From NCBI RefSeq assembly GCF_007655135.1, contig NC_045127.1:14641001-14705000 (forward strand): 64,000 nt of DNA. The letters are read 5' to 3'. A model generated the notes under the pieces. That model did not search any database. It worked only from the letters and a program-made list of their open reading frames with translations, and was not told the origin of the DNA. Source of the stretch: Punica granatum. Taxonomy: Eukaryota; Streptophyta; Magnoliopsida; Myrtales; Lythraceae. This document shows, piece after piece, positions 23,336 to 35,120 of this stretch (the stretch's first letter is position 1; the number at the start of each line of letters is the position of its first letter). Both the position numbers and the translations under genes were made by a program.

Positions 23336-23420
23336 GTCCTTCCCAATCTCCTATACAACCAACATCTGTTTCACAATAAGCACATGCACCTCTTTCGATT
23401 CCCTAACAGTTGCTTCCATT

Positions 23421-23825
23421 TCATGCGCTGAATGGGAGTGTGTAGAGAAAGTCCAACCGTCCACTTTTGAAGCTATGGGCCGTGGAACCCTCTATCATGG
23501 GCAGTAAAATGAATTTACTACCATCACTCTTGAATCTATATGTATTATCCCGTCCATCATGTCGGGCTGCAACCTCAAACTGCCAAGGTCTACCAAATAA
23601 CAATTGACAAGCATCCATATCGACAACATCGAAATAGACCTCTTCCTGGTATTTACTAATGGAAAAAGGCACCTTGCAATGCTTAGTCACCTAAATTTTC
23701 TCTGATGCCTTGATTCGACCAATAGTGCACAGATAAAGATGCTTATTGGTTTGAAGTTCCAAGTGGCTCACAACATCCTTGCCAATAATATTTTCTAGCT
23801 ACCACTATCGATAATAACATCAAAT
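23421..23825 (-). pseudogene. gypsy aspartic protease region, broken
   Basis: The minus strand reads IIDSGS at about 23805-23825, the retropepsin active-site DSG, followed by a stop and a frameshift. It then continues as HLELQTNKHLYLCTIGRIK and finally as the frame with FDVVDMDACQLLFGRPWQ, a hallmark of plant gypsy polyproteins between protease and reverse transcriptase. The source enzyme cut the polyprotein. Confidence 0.75.
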
Positions 23826-24071
23826 AGTCGACTAATGATAATGCACCTAGTTCGAAATAATTGATGTCGCTGGCTATAGTCATCTGGCTTCGGCAATAAC
23901 ATCATCCTCCTTACTACATAATTCTGTCATCACTATCAGTTTCCTCTTCGTACTCTTCTTCATCTCCATTGGGCCACAATAAATCTCTTCATCCTCCTCA
24001 TCTTTCTCCACTATGTTGATTGCCTTATGGTGAGGCAATCACTGGATTAATGATCAGGTTGATAACACTTA

Positions 24072-25362
24072 CATTGGGTTTGGCGGATTCCCGACAATCC
24101 TATTACTGGTAATCAACATTGCTTCGAGATAGATTACACTAATTAAATTACCAGTAATCGAACTTTATCGTATTTGGTATTTTAACTAACATTATCGGTA
24201 ATATTATTTTATATATTTTTTATTTTATAATATTTATAAAAAATAAAATAGACTTCTCAAAATACCATCCATTTTCCCTTTCTTCTTCATTTCTTCTTCT
24301 TCGTCAAATCCTTAGCCACACTGCAACTACTTCCTCCGCCACTGCCAATAGCAACATATCTCTAGATTTTTTACTACTCTCCACCATTACTTGCACCTTC
24401 CTTTTATGTTTCTTTTTTCTTTTTTCAATGTAGAGACTTCGAGTCAAAGAGCACCACTTCGATCGAAACCTCAGGTGCTTCAAATCGAACCAGAGCTGCT
24501 ACAATCGAAGCATTGCTTCTTCCATTCAAAGCATACGCTTTAATCGAAGCCTTGCTACTTCAATTTGAAGCTTCAAGGCTTCGATTGAAGCCACTGTGCT
24601 TCGATCTGAAGACTACTTCTTGGGTTTTTTCAGTCAAGAATAGTAGCGAGATTGGTGGCCATAGGGCTGGCGCAGCGCTGCTGGTGGCTGGACTAATGGT
24701 ACTGGCGATGGCTGATGAACGGCCAGGGGCAGTAACAGTGAAGGTGACAACAGCAGGTGGGGTTGTGTGGAGAAAAAGATAATGATGAGATAGGTAATTT
24801 TGGACTTTAGAAAATTAGAGATTGCCACTAAGATGGTAATGCACATAGACACCTCTACCGGTGGGAATCTCCATTGCCACTTTGGTAGGAATGTGATAAT
24901 TTACATTATCGGTAAGGGGTTTTTACCTAAAATGGCCCATGGTTTGTCCGTTTTGTCAAATCTATCATATGCTTTTTTTTGTCAAATCTATCCCATGGTT
25001 TACTTTTTGCATCAAATCTATCCCGGCGTTATCTTTTCCGTCGACATCTAACGGCAGTGTTGACGTGGCATGTGGAGAGATAGTGGGCCACACTTGCCAC
25101 GTAGGCGCCGCGTCAGCACGGCCGTTAGATGTCGACGGAAAAGATAACGCCGGGATATATTTGATGCAAAAAGTAAACCATGGGATAGATTTGACAAAAA
25201 AAGCATATGATAAATTTGACAAAACGGGCAAATCATGTGCTATTTTAGGTAAATACCCCTATCGGTAATATGGTACAACCAAACATGTTAATGTAGTGGC
25301 CCAAGCAATTTAAATGAAAGTTGCTAGTAATGTGGATAGATTACCTTGTAAAACATACCTCC
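24072..25362. mobile_element. PIF/Harbinger-like non-autonomous insertion in gag
   Basis: The insertion splits the gag zinc knuckle between KCFK and CYQPDH. It is flanked by TTA at 24069-24071 and 25363-25365, the Harbinger-type 3-bp duplication. The ends (cattgggtttggcgg and, reversed, ggaggtatgttttacaagg) are only weakly similar. The interior has a degenerate run of cttcgattgaagc-like units at about 24440-24620. A second element (24916-25259) is nested in it. No transposase is seen. Confidence 0.55.
24916..25259. mobile_element. Mutator-like foldback MITE, 344 bp, perfect 9-bp target duplication
   Basis: Flanked on both sides by TATCGGTAA (24907-24915 and 25260-25268); a 9-bp duplication is the Mutator signature. 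The two arms, from ggggtttttacctaaaatgg inward, are almost perfect inverted copies and share gtcaaatctatcccatggt and gttatcttttccgtcgacat. Open frames in both directions are products of the palindrome, not genes. Confidence 0.85.
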
Positions 25363-26460
25363 TTAAAGCACTTCTAAGGAGCTAGTTTGGCATAGGGATT
25401 TGCAGTTTCTCTTCTTCCCTGCGGTCAACTACCTTTAGTTTCTTGTCTACGTTATTTTTATCATTACGCAAAGGGGCATCATTAGGGAACTTGCCCTTGT
25501 CATTAGGGGCATGAGAGCCTTCCCCGACATAATTCCTACGAGGATACTTGGATTTGTTCTTCTCCTGTAGCATCATCTCAGCTTTCAATGCTATATTTCT
25601 CGCCTCAGACAGTGTCCGCACCACCTACACGCCTATTTTCTCTAGTAGCGAACCTCAAGCCTCCCATATTTCGAGCAACCTGTTGACCTTCTGTCTCCCT
25701 TAAGTCATTCCTCTCTATTGACTTCATAAATTCAGCAGTGTAGTCATGTAGTTACTTCAAATCTTATTGCACTGTTGATACTGCTGATATAAAATTTGCA
25801 TAATCATGAGGAAGAAAATCCCTCCACAACAATTGCTTCATCCTATACCGAGTTCTGAACGGTGCTTTTCCTTCCTGAAATTACCAAGACTGCAACCTTT
25901 CCCACCATGCAAATGCTTCACCCTTCAATCAACAAGCGATGAGCTTCACTTGCCTAGCTTTAGTATCTCCATATTCTCGAAAAATCGATCTATATCCGCA
26001 ATCCAGTCCAAAAATTCTTCAATATTTAGGCTAACATTAAAATAAGGAATATCTACCTTCAATTGAAATTCACGGGAGTCCCAATCTTCGTAATCAGGCC
26101 TTTCACTCACGTATCTTACTGGTTCTTCTGCTTCATCTACAAATTCTTCTTCCGAATCTTCGATGTAAGCCTGTTACATATGCTCACGTGTTGGACCAAG
26201 CCAACTCAAGGCTGACCACGAACTCTCCATTCCTCAAGGCGTTTCCCTTAGCCATTCATATTCCTATTTACATACACGTTTAGAACATCGAGATGATCTG
26301 CAGTCTCTTCAAAGCGTAGTTCCAAATGCTGGCATTTGATATCCAGTCTTTGCTCCAAAATTGCCAACGCTCCCTTTTGATCTACACTAGATCAAGAGGC
26401 ATTTGTCTTCTGATCACCATCAGAAGGACCATTGGTTGTCTTACTAGCATTGCCTGCCAT
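25363..26460 (-). pseudogene. gypsy gag, broken
   Basis: Starts MAGNASKTTNGPSDGDQK at 26460 and meets an in-frame stop within 23 codons. A later part reads VRTLSEARNIALKAEMMLQEK and continues to a KCFK sequence just before 25363, which is the first half of a CCHC zinc knuckle. The second half (CYQPDH...) lies at about 24040-24071, on the other side of an inserted DNA element. Gag forms the retroelement particle and binds RNA through the knuckle. Confidence 0.7.
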
Positions 26461-26502
26461 CGAATCGAGAGAGTCCGTCTCGCTCTAGCAGCGGCCACAC
26501 AA

Positions 26503-26760
26503 AGACGAAATTGATAATAGAGACAAAACCTTCAAAACTTATATTCTTCAAAATATAGTGCCCAAAACATAGTCTTCCAGCCCTAAATATAACAAAAGAA
26601 CCTATAGCAAGGTAAATCCCGTAGTTGCAAAAAATAGAATACTAGGCAAATTTAAAAGAAATTCCTAAAATAGAAAATATCTCAACTCTAGCGATGGGTC
26701 TTCCTCTTGAGCTTGTCTATCAACTCGAGCCATAAATTCATTGTCTAAACGATCTGCGCC
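26503..26760 (-). repeat. 5' terminal direct repeat of the gypsy element
   Basis: Matches 19980-20245 along its length; shared stretches include aaaatatctcaactctagcga, aagacgaaattga and cttcctcttgagctt. The copy is 5' of the gag start at 26460 on the minus strand, as an LTR would be. Exact LTR ends and a primer-binding site were not resolved. Confidence 0.6.
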
Positions 26761-29700
26761 AGTTTCTAACTCACATGTAAAAGAAAAATATATACAGAGG
26801 GCGACGCGCATCTCAGTGAGTACTAAATTCCATAAGAAAATGAAGTATCAAATTTATTTATTTATTATTTATCAATAATTAACAATAATAACTTATACCA
26901 ATTTGTATAATCAATTCATTACCAAAACATTTAAATAACAACCATAACTTACCAACATCAAATCTTAGTACCAATATCAAATTCAACATCAGTAAACTCA
27001 TGCGAAATTTTAAAACAAAAAATTGACAACCATAGTGGTCACATTCCCTCACGACAGATTTATGATGATACTGTGACCCTGCACATCTGATTCATAACTC
27101 CTCATATTATTTACCATAATTTGGGGCCGCCCATTATTCTTCAACGGCAGGAGTCTAGCGTTCATTTTATATCCCACCAGATCAACGTTCTAGCATCCTT
27201 ATTTATATTTCGCCGGATCATCGGTCTAACATTCTTCAGTATCCCAGGTTCAACGTCAAGAGTCTATTTTTTACATCTTGCTGAATCAACAATCACGCAG
27301 CCATCGATCGAATTGACTTACCTTCATCTTAACAAATAAACATCAAGATCCATCTAGTCTCTTAATTCCATTAATGTTGACTAAAATGAACTTCAATATA
27401 TTTAGCCCGAATATAACCTCATTCTACTATGGAGTTGAGCACTCACAGAGCACCCAAAAATGAAACACTGAGTCGAGACTCGAGATGCACATTCTCAGTC
27501 TCTCTGGTCCCTATCCATCACAAGCATGAAGTTAGATAACCTAAGAAAGAGTAACATAACTTATAAGTATCTCTCAAATTTTTCCTTCCAAATTAGTAAT
27601 GCCCCACTCAAACAAGATGTAGAAATTCTAGCCAACTGGTAATGAGCAATTTATGTCCAAATTCTGGAAAGGTCATAATCTAACACCAATAATACTCAAA
27701 CTCCTCCATTGAAACATATTTCTATAGGCAATCACTTCAATCCAACAAATGCAGGAAGTTCGACATTTCATCATCAAAATAAAGCAACTTGATTAACAAG
27801 GAAAAAGACCGTTAGTAAACACAAATATAAAATCAGTTTTTCATGCTTAATTAATCAACACTCGAAAACCTTTAATTCCTTCAACGTAGTGCTTTAATAA
27901 ACTCATATACTATCTAGTCCTTCACAAGAAATGACACGCAAGTTTATAAAGCGCTCAGAGAACAATACACACACATACACACATATATACATTCAAGAAC
28001 ACCTAGTTGAACTCCCAGATGTCGATTGAAGGCAATTTAAAGCTCTTTGGTTCACTCAAGTACAATTTAACAGAAAAATAAACTTCAAATCAACTATCCT
28101 CAAACAAGAAAAGGGAATTTCAGTTGGTAATTAACCAACAACAAACATGAGACCAAGACAATGATTTCAGTGATATAAATAGCCAAAAAAGTGACAATTA
28201 TCTAAGACAAGCTGAACATCACATCTGAAATGGCCTTTCCTATTTCTTAGCTTCCGGCCTACTTCATTCGTTGCTTCCCTCTTCGTAGATTCTTCCAAGA
28301 GTTGCAGCTGAAGTCCATCTCTTCGCACTCTCCCCCTCGCTATTCCCTCTGTTCCCGTTTGCATACACTGACCAATGGATAAAAAGGAAATTTCATAACA
28401 CATACCCGAAATCAGTCAATACCCGAACAGAGTGTAGGGTTAAGCTCTTCCTTGTGAAACGATTTCCTATCTCTCTAGCTCTCCCTCCCTAATTATTCTC
28501 TCTCTCTGCTCTCTCTCTCTCTCTCTATTTTTGAGCTCGATTAAGGCAACACAAAAGTGCGGCGGTGGAAGTTTATTAGGAAGAAAGAGGCGGTGGAAGC
28601 TTGTCGGGAAGAAAGGAATAGAGTAAAATGGGCTAATTGGCCTAGCCCAATTAAAATAAATAGGCCCATATGTAAATACATCTATTATATATATATATAT
28701 ATATGTAAAAGTTATCATTAATACTTTGTAAGTACATTATTTATACATATCTTTCTAAATTCTATGTTCGATATAAGGAGAATATCGAGAAAATTAAATA
28801 TGATTTTCGATATATACATTCGATGAAATAGTCTTAAAATAATCAGAACCTATTCCACAATGACTCAATTTGTCTTGACAAGTTTTCTCCATATACATAC
28901 ATGTTTCTCTTGGCCTTCATCATCTCCCTCTCCGTCTCTCTTCACCTCAACTCAAACCAATCTCTCAAGCTTTTCCGCTAGCTTTCTCTAGCCTATTAAA
29001 ATCTCCATCCCGAGAGCCGCTCAATTCCATCCTAGCTCTAACTCAACAAATCAATATTAATCGCTTGAGGTTCTTGATATAGTGCAACTTAGGAGAGGTT
29101 CCGACTTCATTGCCCTTCCCACTGTGCACATTTGGCTCTTTCAAAATCCTAGCTAAGGTATTAACCCTCAATTTCATGTTTCATAGAACGGATGGTGATC
29201 CTGCCATCGAATTCATATATTTGTCAGCCGCCCTTGATTAATATTCGATTTTGTAGTTTCATAGTTAAATTCAACTATGTATACATTTGACCATGAATTA
29301 ATATCATGGAAATGATGATAAAATGATGGGTGCTTTTTTTTTTTTTCTTCTTTGGCCAGAAGTGAAGGCGCCATTTAATTATGTAACTATGTTATGTAAC
29401 ACATAACATAACAGAAAGCACTAAAGCAGTCCAGATTGTTTGGGTATCGTCTCCTGAAAAGCTGTTGGTGGTGATCTATTGAGGAAGGCCTACAACCTTC
29501 GGTACAAGCATTCATTGGAAAAAAAAATGTGGCAGCTTACACCAGCGACGACATCCACAAGGCAAGCTCATGGACCATTCTTTTACATATTATCGGTCAT
29601 TTGTGAAAATTCGGGTTAAACATTATTGTTGTTGTGCATAGCGCGTGCCTCTCGGTGGGCCTGGAGAGTGCATAGGGGTATGAGGGAAATGAGATAAACA

Positions 29701-30229
29701 TGAGACCTCGAGGCTTAGATTCTGCGGAATGCCCTCAAAGACGATAGTTAATTACGAGGAAGATATAAGGATATTGAGCCCGATTGAGGAGTAATATACT
29801 TGAAATGCCAAGATCTCAAATGTCCATGTCGCCGAACCAATTGAGTAATTAGAAGTGTACCTGGATTAATTGAGGAAGCCATAAGTGAGCAAGAGACGGA
29901 TAATCTGGTCTTCTAAGTCAATACGTTATGACGTGGAGTAATGTGACCTCAGAAGAGCTTCTATTTAACATATAATTCGGTTAAAAATCTCAAGACCCTT
30001 AAGTTATTATAATTTCTAAGTACTTGAGATTATTGTAATTTTTAATTATATTCATCATCAAATTAAAAATTACCTTATAGTCTCTGAACATTAGACCCCA
30101 TACTATGCCGAGATATCGATAAGGCCCAACACTTTAAAATATAGGAAATCACTTAATCGGGCCAATAACAAAGATAATCTTAATACATAACTAATTAATA
30201 TATATGTTAGACCGCAATTACTGAATCAA
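26761..30229. other. Intergenic stretch, no recognised gene
   Basis: Moderately AT-rich sequence. A (CT)n tract lies at about 28494-28527, and a loose 40-50 bp degenerate repeat with cgccggatc/ccaccagatc wording at about 27150-27340. A perfect short palindrome (atgttatgt-aac-acataacat) is at about 29388-29411. Short open frames have no domain I recognise. Confidence 0.5.
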
Positions 30230-31403
30230 ATCCAACAATCCCACTTTCCTCTCTCCCCTCTCTCTCCTCCAGATCTCTCCCATTTCTCCTCTCTCTCACA
30301 CGTCTCTCTCCCTTCTCTCCTCTCTCAGCCCCCCCCCCCCCAATATCTCTCTCATCTCTCTTATCTCTGATCTTTAACTGAAAAAATAAGAATAGAAAGA
30401 AGAAAATAGAAAGGGAAGAAACAGGGGAAAGCCCTAAATCGGGCAGGGGAAGAAGAAGGGGGAAGACGAAAAGGGGATGAGCAAGGGGGCAGCGGCGACA
30501 GCCCTCCCGTCTGCCACCACCGGTGACGACTGCCCGGCGGCCCTCTCTCGTCAACAGCTCGCTCATCGTCTCCATCGAGTCCGAGTCGCACTTCATGTCT
30601 CTGCTATGCCTCACAACTTCGGCAGATCCGAGCTAGCTCACAGGAATTTCGGTGATCGGTCCTTAGCTCACTGTACCCATTGCTCGATCGCGCGGCGGCG
30701 GAGGGCGACCGAGAAGGGGAAGAGGGGGAAGAAGGGAAACAGGGCAAGAGCTTACTGAGCGAAGGAGGAGTTTTTACAGGCTAATTTTGCCAGTGCGGTT
30801 GCATCCTTGAGGGCCACGAAGGTGGTAGTGTTCCTTCCGAATCCAGAGAGGCACTGGGGACCGAAGTTACGGGCGGGCCGTCAGATCACAAGCAAGCACC
30901 TCTCTCACCTGGGCGCTGAAGCAGTGAATGGTTCCCTCAGACACCATGACAGTGAGGAGCCCGAGGATAAGCTACAAAAGACAGAGCACAACACCTTAGA
31001 TTCGTGATCCGCACTTTGTTCTGTTGTTAATGTAACGCATCCAACTTAAATTAAGGCTGCGTCGAGTTTTGTATTTCTTTTCTAGTGCAATAAGTTATTG
31101 ATTCCTGTGGCGTTTCTTAAGGCTCCTCCGGGAAGAAGACGAGGATGAAGCCCGTGCCCCAGATCTCGCTGCTGCTGCTGCTGCTCCGCTTCCTGAAGCC
31201 GATGCCGACCCCGAGCCGCCCTTGGTCGAGATGTCCATTGCTTTGCTGCTCCCCTGCGCATGAACTTGTGAACGCGAGCACGTGGGCGTGGGACACGCTA
31301 CGTCACCAAAAACTAACGGTGTCAAGGAGGATAGACGGAATGCATTTGATTGCAGTAGTTTGAATTTTTTATTAAAATATTGAAAATAAATATTTTGTAC
31401 CAA
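30230..31403. other. GC-rich island with possible gene fragments, unrecognised
   Basis: A CT-rich tract (30236-30330, ending in a poly-C run) is followed by GC-rich DNA unlike the surroundings. On the plus strand a frame ending at 31007 (VVVFLPNPERHWGPKLRAGRQ... to KTEHNTLDS) is preceded by an acceptor-like tttttacag and followed by a 3'UTR-like stretch. It could be a last exon. From 31095 to 31360 a minus-strand frame is rich in Ser/Ala/Gly. I do not recognise either and cannot exclude captured or decayed gene pieces. Confidence 0.3.
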
Positions 31404-33649
31404 AGTATTACCTCTTAAAAACTTTTTGTACCAAATATGTAATTTACCCTTGAATTAATGGGATTTTTTTTTGGTTTATCCAGTTCCAAACCGAAATCGA
31501 ACCAAAATTTTTGCGGTTCGGCTTGGTTCAATTTTAAGTTACTTCGATTCGATTTTCGATTTCCATTTTCGACAAAAAAGATTAGTTTAGTTTTGTTGGT
31601 TTGATTTGGTTTGAACCAAATGGACAATCGTAAGTGTCACTGCTATTTAAGCTTTTTATATTGGTTGAAAATGTATTAGTGGGTAAAAGACGGGCTCGTG
31701 GTGGGAAGTTGTTAACTTAGTGTGAAGGACTTGAAAATTTTTCTCGACATTCTTGACGAGTTTGGGAAGGGTTTGAAGGCGAAACCTTTTCAAATGGTTT
31801 GGATTTAAGAAGGATTCAGCAGTGCTAAACCCTGTCCATGAACATTGTTTATGACCTAATATGGACTTTAGCTAGGCCCCATGGTGCAAGTGGGTGCTAC
31901 CATGGACCCTATGTGGGTCAAATGTGTTACGTGGACTAAAAGTGTGAAAAATGGACCTTAATTGGCCTATAGTGCTTAGTGCCAAGACATGGACCCTAAA
32001 TGGGCCCAACTTGTGCCAAGTGGATTAATAAATGAGTGTGGCCAGGTCTTAGATAGACCAAGGGATAATACTATCCAATTACTATTGATGGATCTTAGAT
32101 AGGCCTGAACTCATTTATATCTATCTAGCCCAATTAATTAGTCCAAGTCCTTATTCATGCAATTTGATCCAATGCTTTCTAGCCACTTTCCTAACCATTC
32201 CAGATAGCTAGCTAGCTCAATTAAATTGATTACAATGTGTGCTCTAAGATTTCATCATCTGCCAAACCCAGGGTTCTCACGAGAGTTACAATTCAAATCA
32301 AGTCAAGTAAAAATTCCTCACTTTTACCTCGAATCCCGCCCAAATAAGATAATTTGATCTTTTCTTTTCACAAATCCCGCCTGAGCTATCATGTACAATT
32401 CAAATCCAAAATAATTCAAATCCCGGTACTAGTACTCGTGTGTGAAATTCCATATCAAACTCAACGTCAATTACGAAAAAGAATCTATATGGATCGGGCT
32501 TTGATTACTGAAAAATCATGGCAAAACGGATTTACAGTCGGATCAAGATGTGTTGGGTCGATTTTAATTTTCGAAAGGGAAAGGGAGGCTTGGACTGGCT
32601 CATTGGCCTTAAAATTGAGCCCAGCGGGCTCTCCCGTGCCTCGAATAGCTTGGCAACAAGGGAATGGATACGACCCGACCCAACAACTCGCCCGAGTGCA
32701 AAGGGTGTTCAGGTCAGTCGGTTCTGTCCAGAGCTGGCCAGCCCCTTTCCAGGCTCGATTCAGCACACTCAAACTCGTTTCACGCTTTACTTTGCGTGTT
32801 AAGTCAATACACGAGCTATTGCAGTTGATTCAAGCTCAATACACGACACAATTAATCCCGTTTTTATGCCAAATTCAAGTGATTAACTAGGTTAGTGTAA
32901 GGTGCAATCTAAAAACGACTTAAATCACAATAATCTACTAAAGTCACAGTCGAACATCATCAAATATCATCCAGCAACATCCAAGAATCATCATGAACAC
33001 CAGATCCTGCTGCCCAAACCTACCATGAATATAATGGAATCATCGATTCTAACACGAATCTAACTCGAGTCAAGCAAGGATGCTCAAGCAAACCCGTGCC
33101 TATCCTCTTTGATGTCTCGGCCATGTGGGGTTATGGGGACCCAACAACCCCCCCTTTGTCCAATTTGTACTTTAATATCGGTTCTAGCTCGATTTAAGCT
33201 CATTAAGACCGAAATTCAATTATTAGACATAACCGATTTTAAGGTCGTCTTTGAAGTTTAAGCTGATTTAAGCAAGTATTGGAGTGGCCACTAAAGGATC
33301 AAGCATCAACCCACAGACAAATCGATCATCAAATATCTAGTCATGCTTTTAAGGGTCAAAAAAAGTACATCCCGAGTGGTTCTCGGGGATTTTGGCTCGC
33401 ATGTTCTTTGGGTTGTTGCACACACTAATCTTGTTCATAAATGAGTTGGATGTCTCTTTAACTCGTGGCATACTTTGGCTTTGCATGATGATTATGAGTG
33501 CCTCATGGTCAATGCAATTTTAGTAGCCATATTCATTTCAGTTTGAAAAATGCAGTCCGACATTTTAGTAAGAACTGGTGGATCACCACCTAATCTACTG
33601 AGACAGCAAAGATCAAACGGAGTACTCTGTCTTTATCAACACAAAGAGA
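31404..33649. other. Intergenic stretch, no recognised gene
   Basis: Contains a half terminus of the aaatttaccc type near 31440, a block rich in accgaa/ttcggtt wording (31480-31620), and loosely repeated atggaccctaa-tgggcc phrases (31840-32000). Frames at 32354-32890 have no recognisable domain. Confidence 0.45.
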
Positions 33650-33954
33650 AATGAGCAAGTGACATATGAAGAGTTATACGATCAACACTCTCCATATGCA
33701 TTGATAGTAGAACACAAAGGCAATCAAGATGAGAACTCAAGCAGCATTTTGTGATCTTCAATAGGGTTAATACATCTTTATGCAATATTCGTATAGGGTT
33801 TTATGCCAAAATGAGCAAGTGACATATGAAGAGTTATATGATCAACACTCTCCATATGCATTGATAGTAGAACACAAAGGCAATCAAGATGAGAACTCAA
33901 GCAGCATTTTGTGATCTTCAATAGGGTTAATACATCTTTATGCAATATTCGTAT
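33650..33954. repeat. Recent tandem duplication, period 160 bp
   Basis: Two copies (33650-33794 and 33810-33954) run head to tail and differ by a single base in the 145 bp compared (ttatacgatc against ttatatgatc). A 15-bp spacer lies between them. The near identity suggests a very recent event or an assembly artefact. No coding function is visible. Confidence 0.9.
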
Positions 33955-35110
33955 GTGTGCAAAGATGAGAATTGATTGAATGGAAGATCATAACTTCATT
34001 TATGTATAGAACGTAAACATATATATAGGACCGATTACATTAGTCTAAATACTAAGTATGCTAAAAGGGAATTATGCCAACTGACTAGCCAATATTACAT
34101 CAACTATACAAAGAAACATCCAGTATCCTAAAGTATAGGAAGAGATATTGATGGAACAAATCTCGGGAAAAATCCCGGAAATATATTCCATATCTCATAA
34201 TAGTATGCTCATTTATGTGATAATAAGTAGCTAGCGCGGGTGAGATTGATTGCAAGTGCTCCTAAAAGGTCTCTTCAACCATTCCCAAAACTGGTCCCGG
34301 CATCCAAAAGTTTGTTGGATTAACTTTACTATGAGAACGAGAAGACAATTTTGCCAGCTAAAGAGTTTGTTGGAGAATCCTCTGCAACGGATAATATGAA
34401 TCAATAATTGGCAATGAGCTTGTCGGAAGATCCTCTGCACTGACGAAGAACAAGCTTCTCAGTGATCCAAGAAGTAAAAACGAGTCAACACACCAGTTTG
34501 ATATATGCAGATATAAATCTCGAACTACTAATTGGAACAAGCCTTCAGTTTAGGCTTTCATTAAATGAAACGACAATTTGGAAACACCTACATTTTTATG
34601 TCCGTCTGATGTCAAGGCCCCTGAAATATGTCATCAGTCGAAGACAATAACTTTTAAGGTAAATTACCAGAGTTCCCATCTTTTGTCGCCGGTTTGGTGG
34701 TTTTCCTGCGAAAAGAAGAATGATCTCACTAGGAGTAGCAACACGTATCCTTATCTTTCGTGCATCCTTCATTCTAACAGTTTACTTCTTCCATATATAC
34801 CTGTGGAAAGTTTACATCAAATAAACCTTCCCTTTCTACTGGGAAAGGAAATAACCAGACTGCTGATTTATATCACTTTCGCCATGCGATTCTATGCTCC
34901 TGTCATCATCCACTTAAACTGGATCCCTGGACACGCCCATTCGGGGGCAGTTGTAAGTGATTATCTCTTCCAAGGATAGGCACTCTAGAAGCGAATTGCC
35001 CAGACAGAAGCTCACCAATTTCTGTAAGGATGAGAGAACGACAGATCTAAACATAGAAATTACCTGACACAACTCTCTGCACTTCCTCCTGTTCCTTATT
35101 TTTTCTCGAT
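33955..35110. other. Intergenic stretch, no recognised gene
   Basis: Plus-strand frames here (34578-34979 among them) lack recognisable motifs and have low-complexity flanks. The stretch ends at the target duplication of the Mutator-like element at 35121. Confidence 0.4.
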
Positions 35111-35120
35111 AATATTATTT

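Larger units (their letters stand above)
19980..26760 (-). mobile_element. Degenerate Ty3/gypsy LTR retrotransposon
   Basis: On the minus strand the order is gag, protease, reverse transcriptase, RNase H, integrase, which is the gypsy arrangement. It is bounded by about 260-bp direct repeats at 26503-26760 (5' side) and 19980-20245 (3' side). Every domain carries frameshifts or stops, so the element cannot make its proteins. Three DNA transposons lie inside it (20887-21409, 24072-25362 and, nested in the latter, 24916-25259). The source element would have copied itself through an RNA intermediate. Confidence 0.85.

Noticed and set aside
24939..25268. 109-codon plus-strand frame and matching minus-strand frames
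   Set aside because: They are palindrome artefacts of the Mutator-like MITE at 24916-25259.
29388..29411. Perfect short palindrome that could be a regulatory hairpin
   Set aside because: It is isolated, has no neighbouring gene, and palindromes of this size occur by chance in AT-rich DNA.
30207..30614. 135-codon minus-strand frame rich in Arg/Glu/Gly
   Set aside because: It arises from reading a CT-rich, low-complexity tract on the other strand; no domain is visible.
33650..33954. Repeat considered as part of a CRISPR-like or satellite array
   Set aside because: There are only two long copies with no short spaced units; it is a simple tandem duplication in a plant genome.
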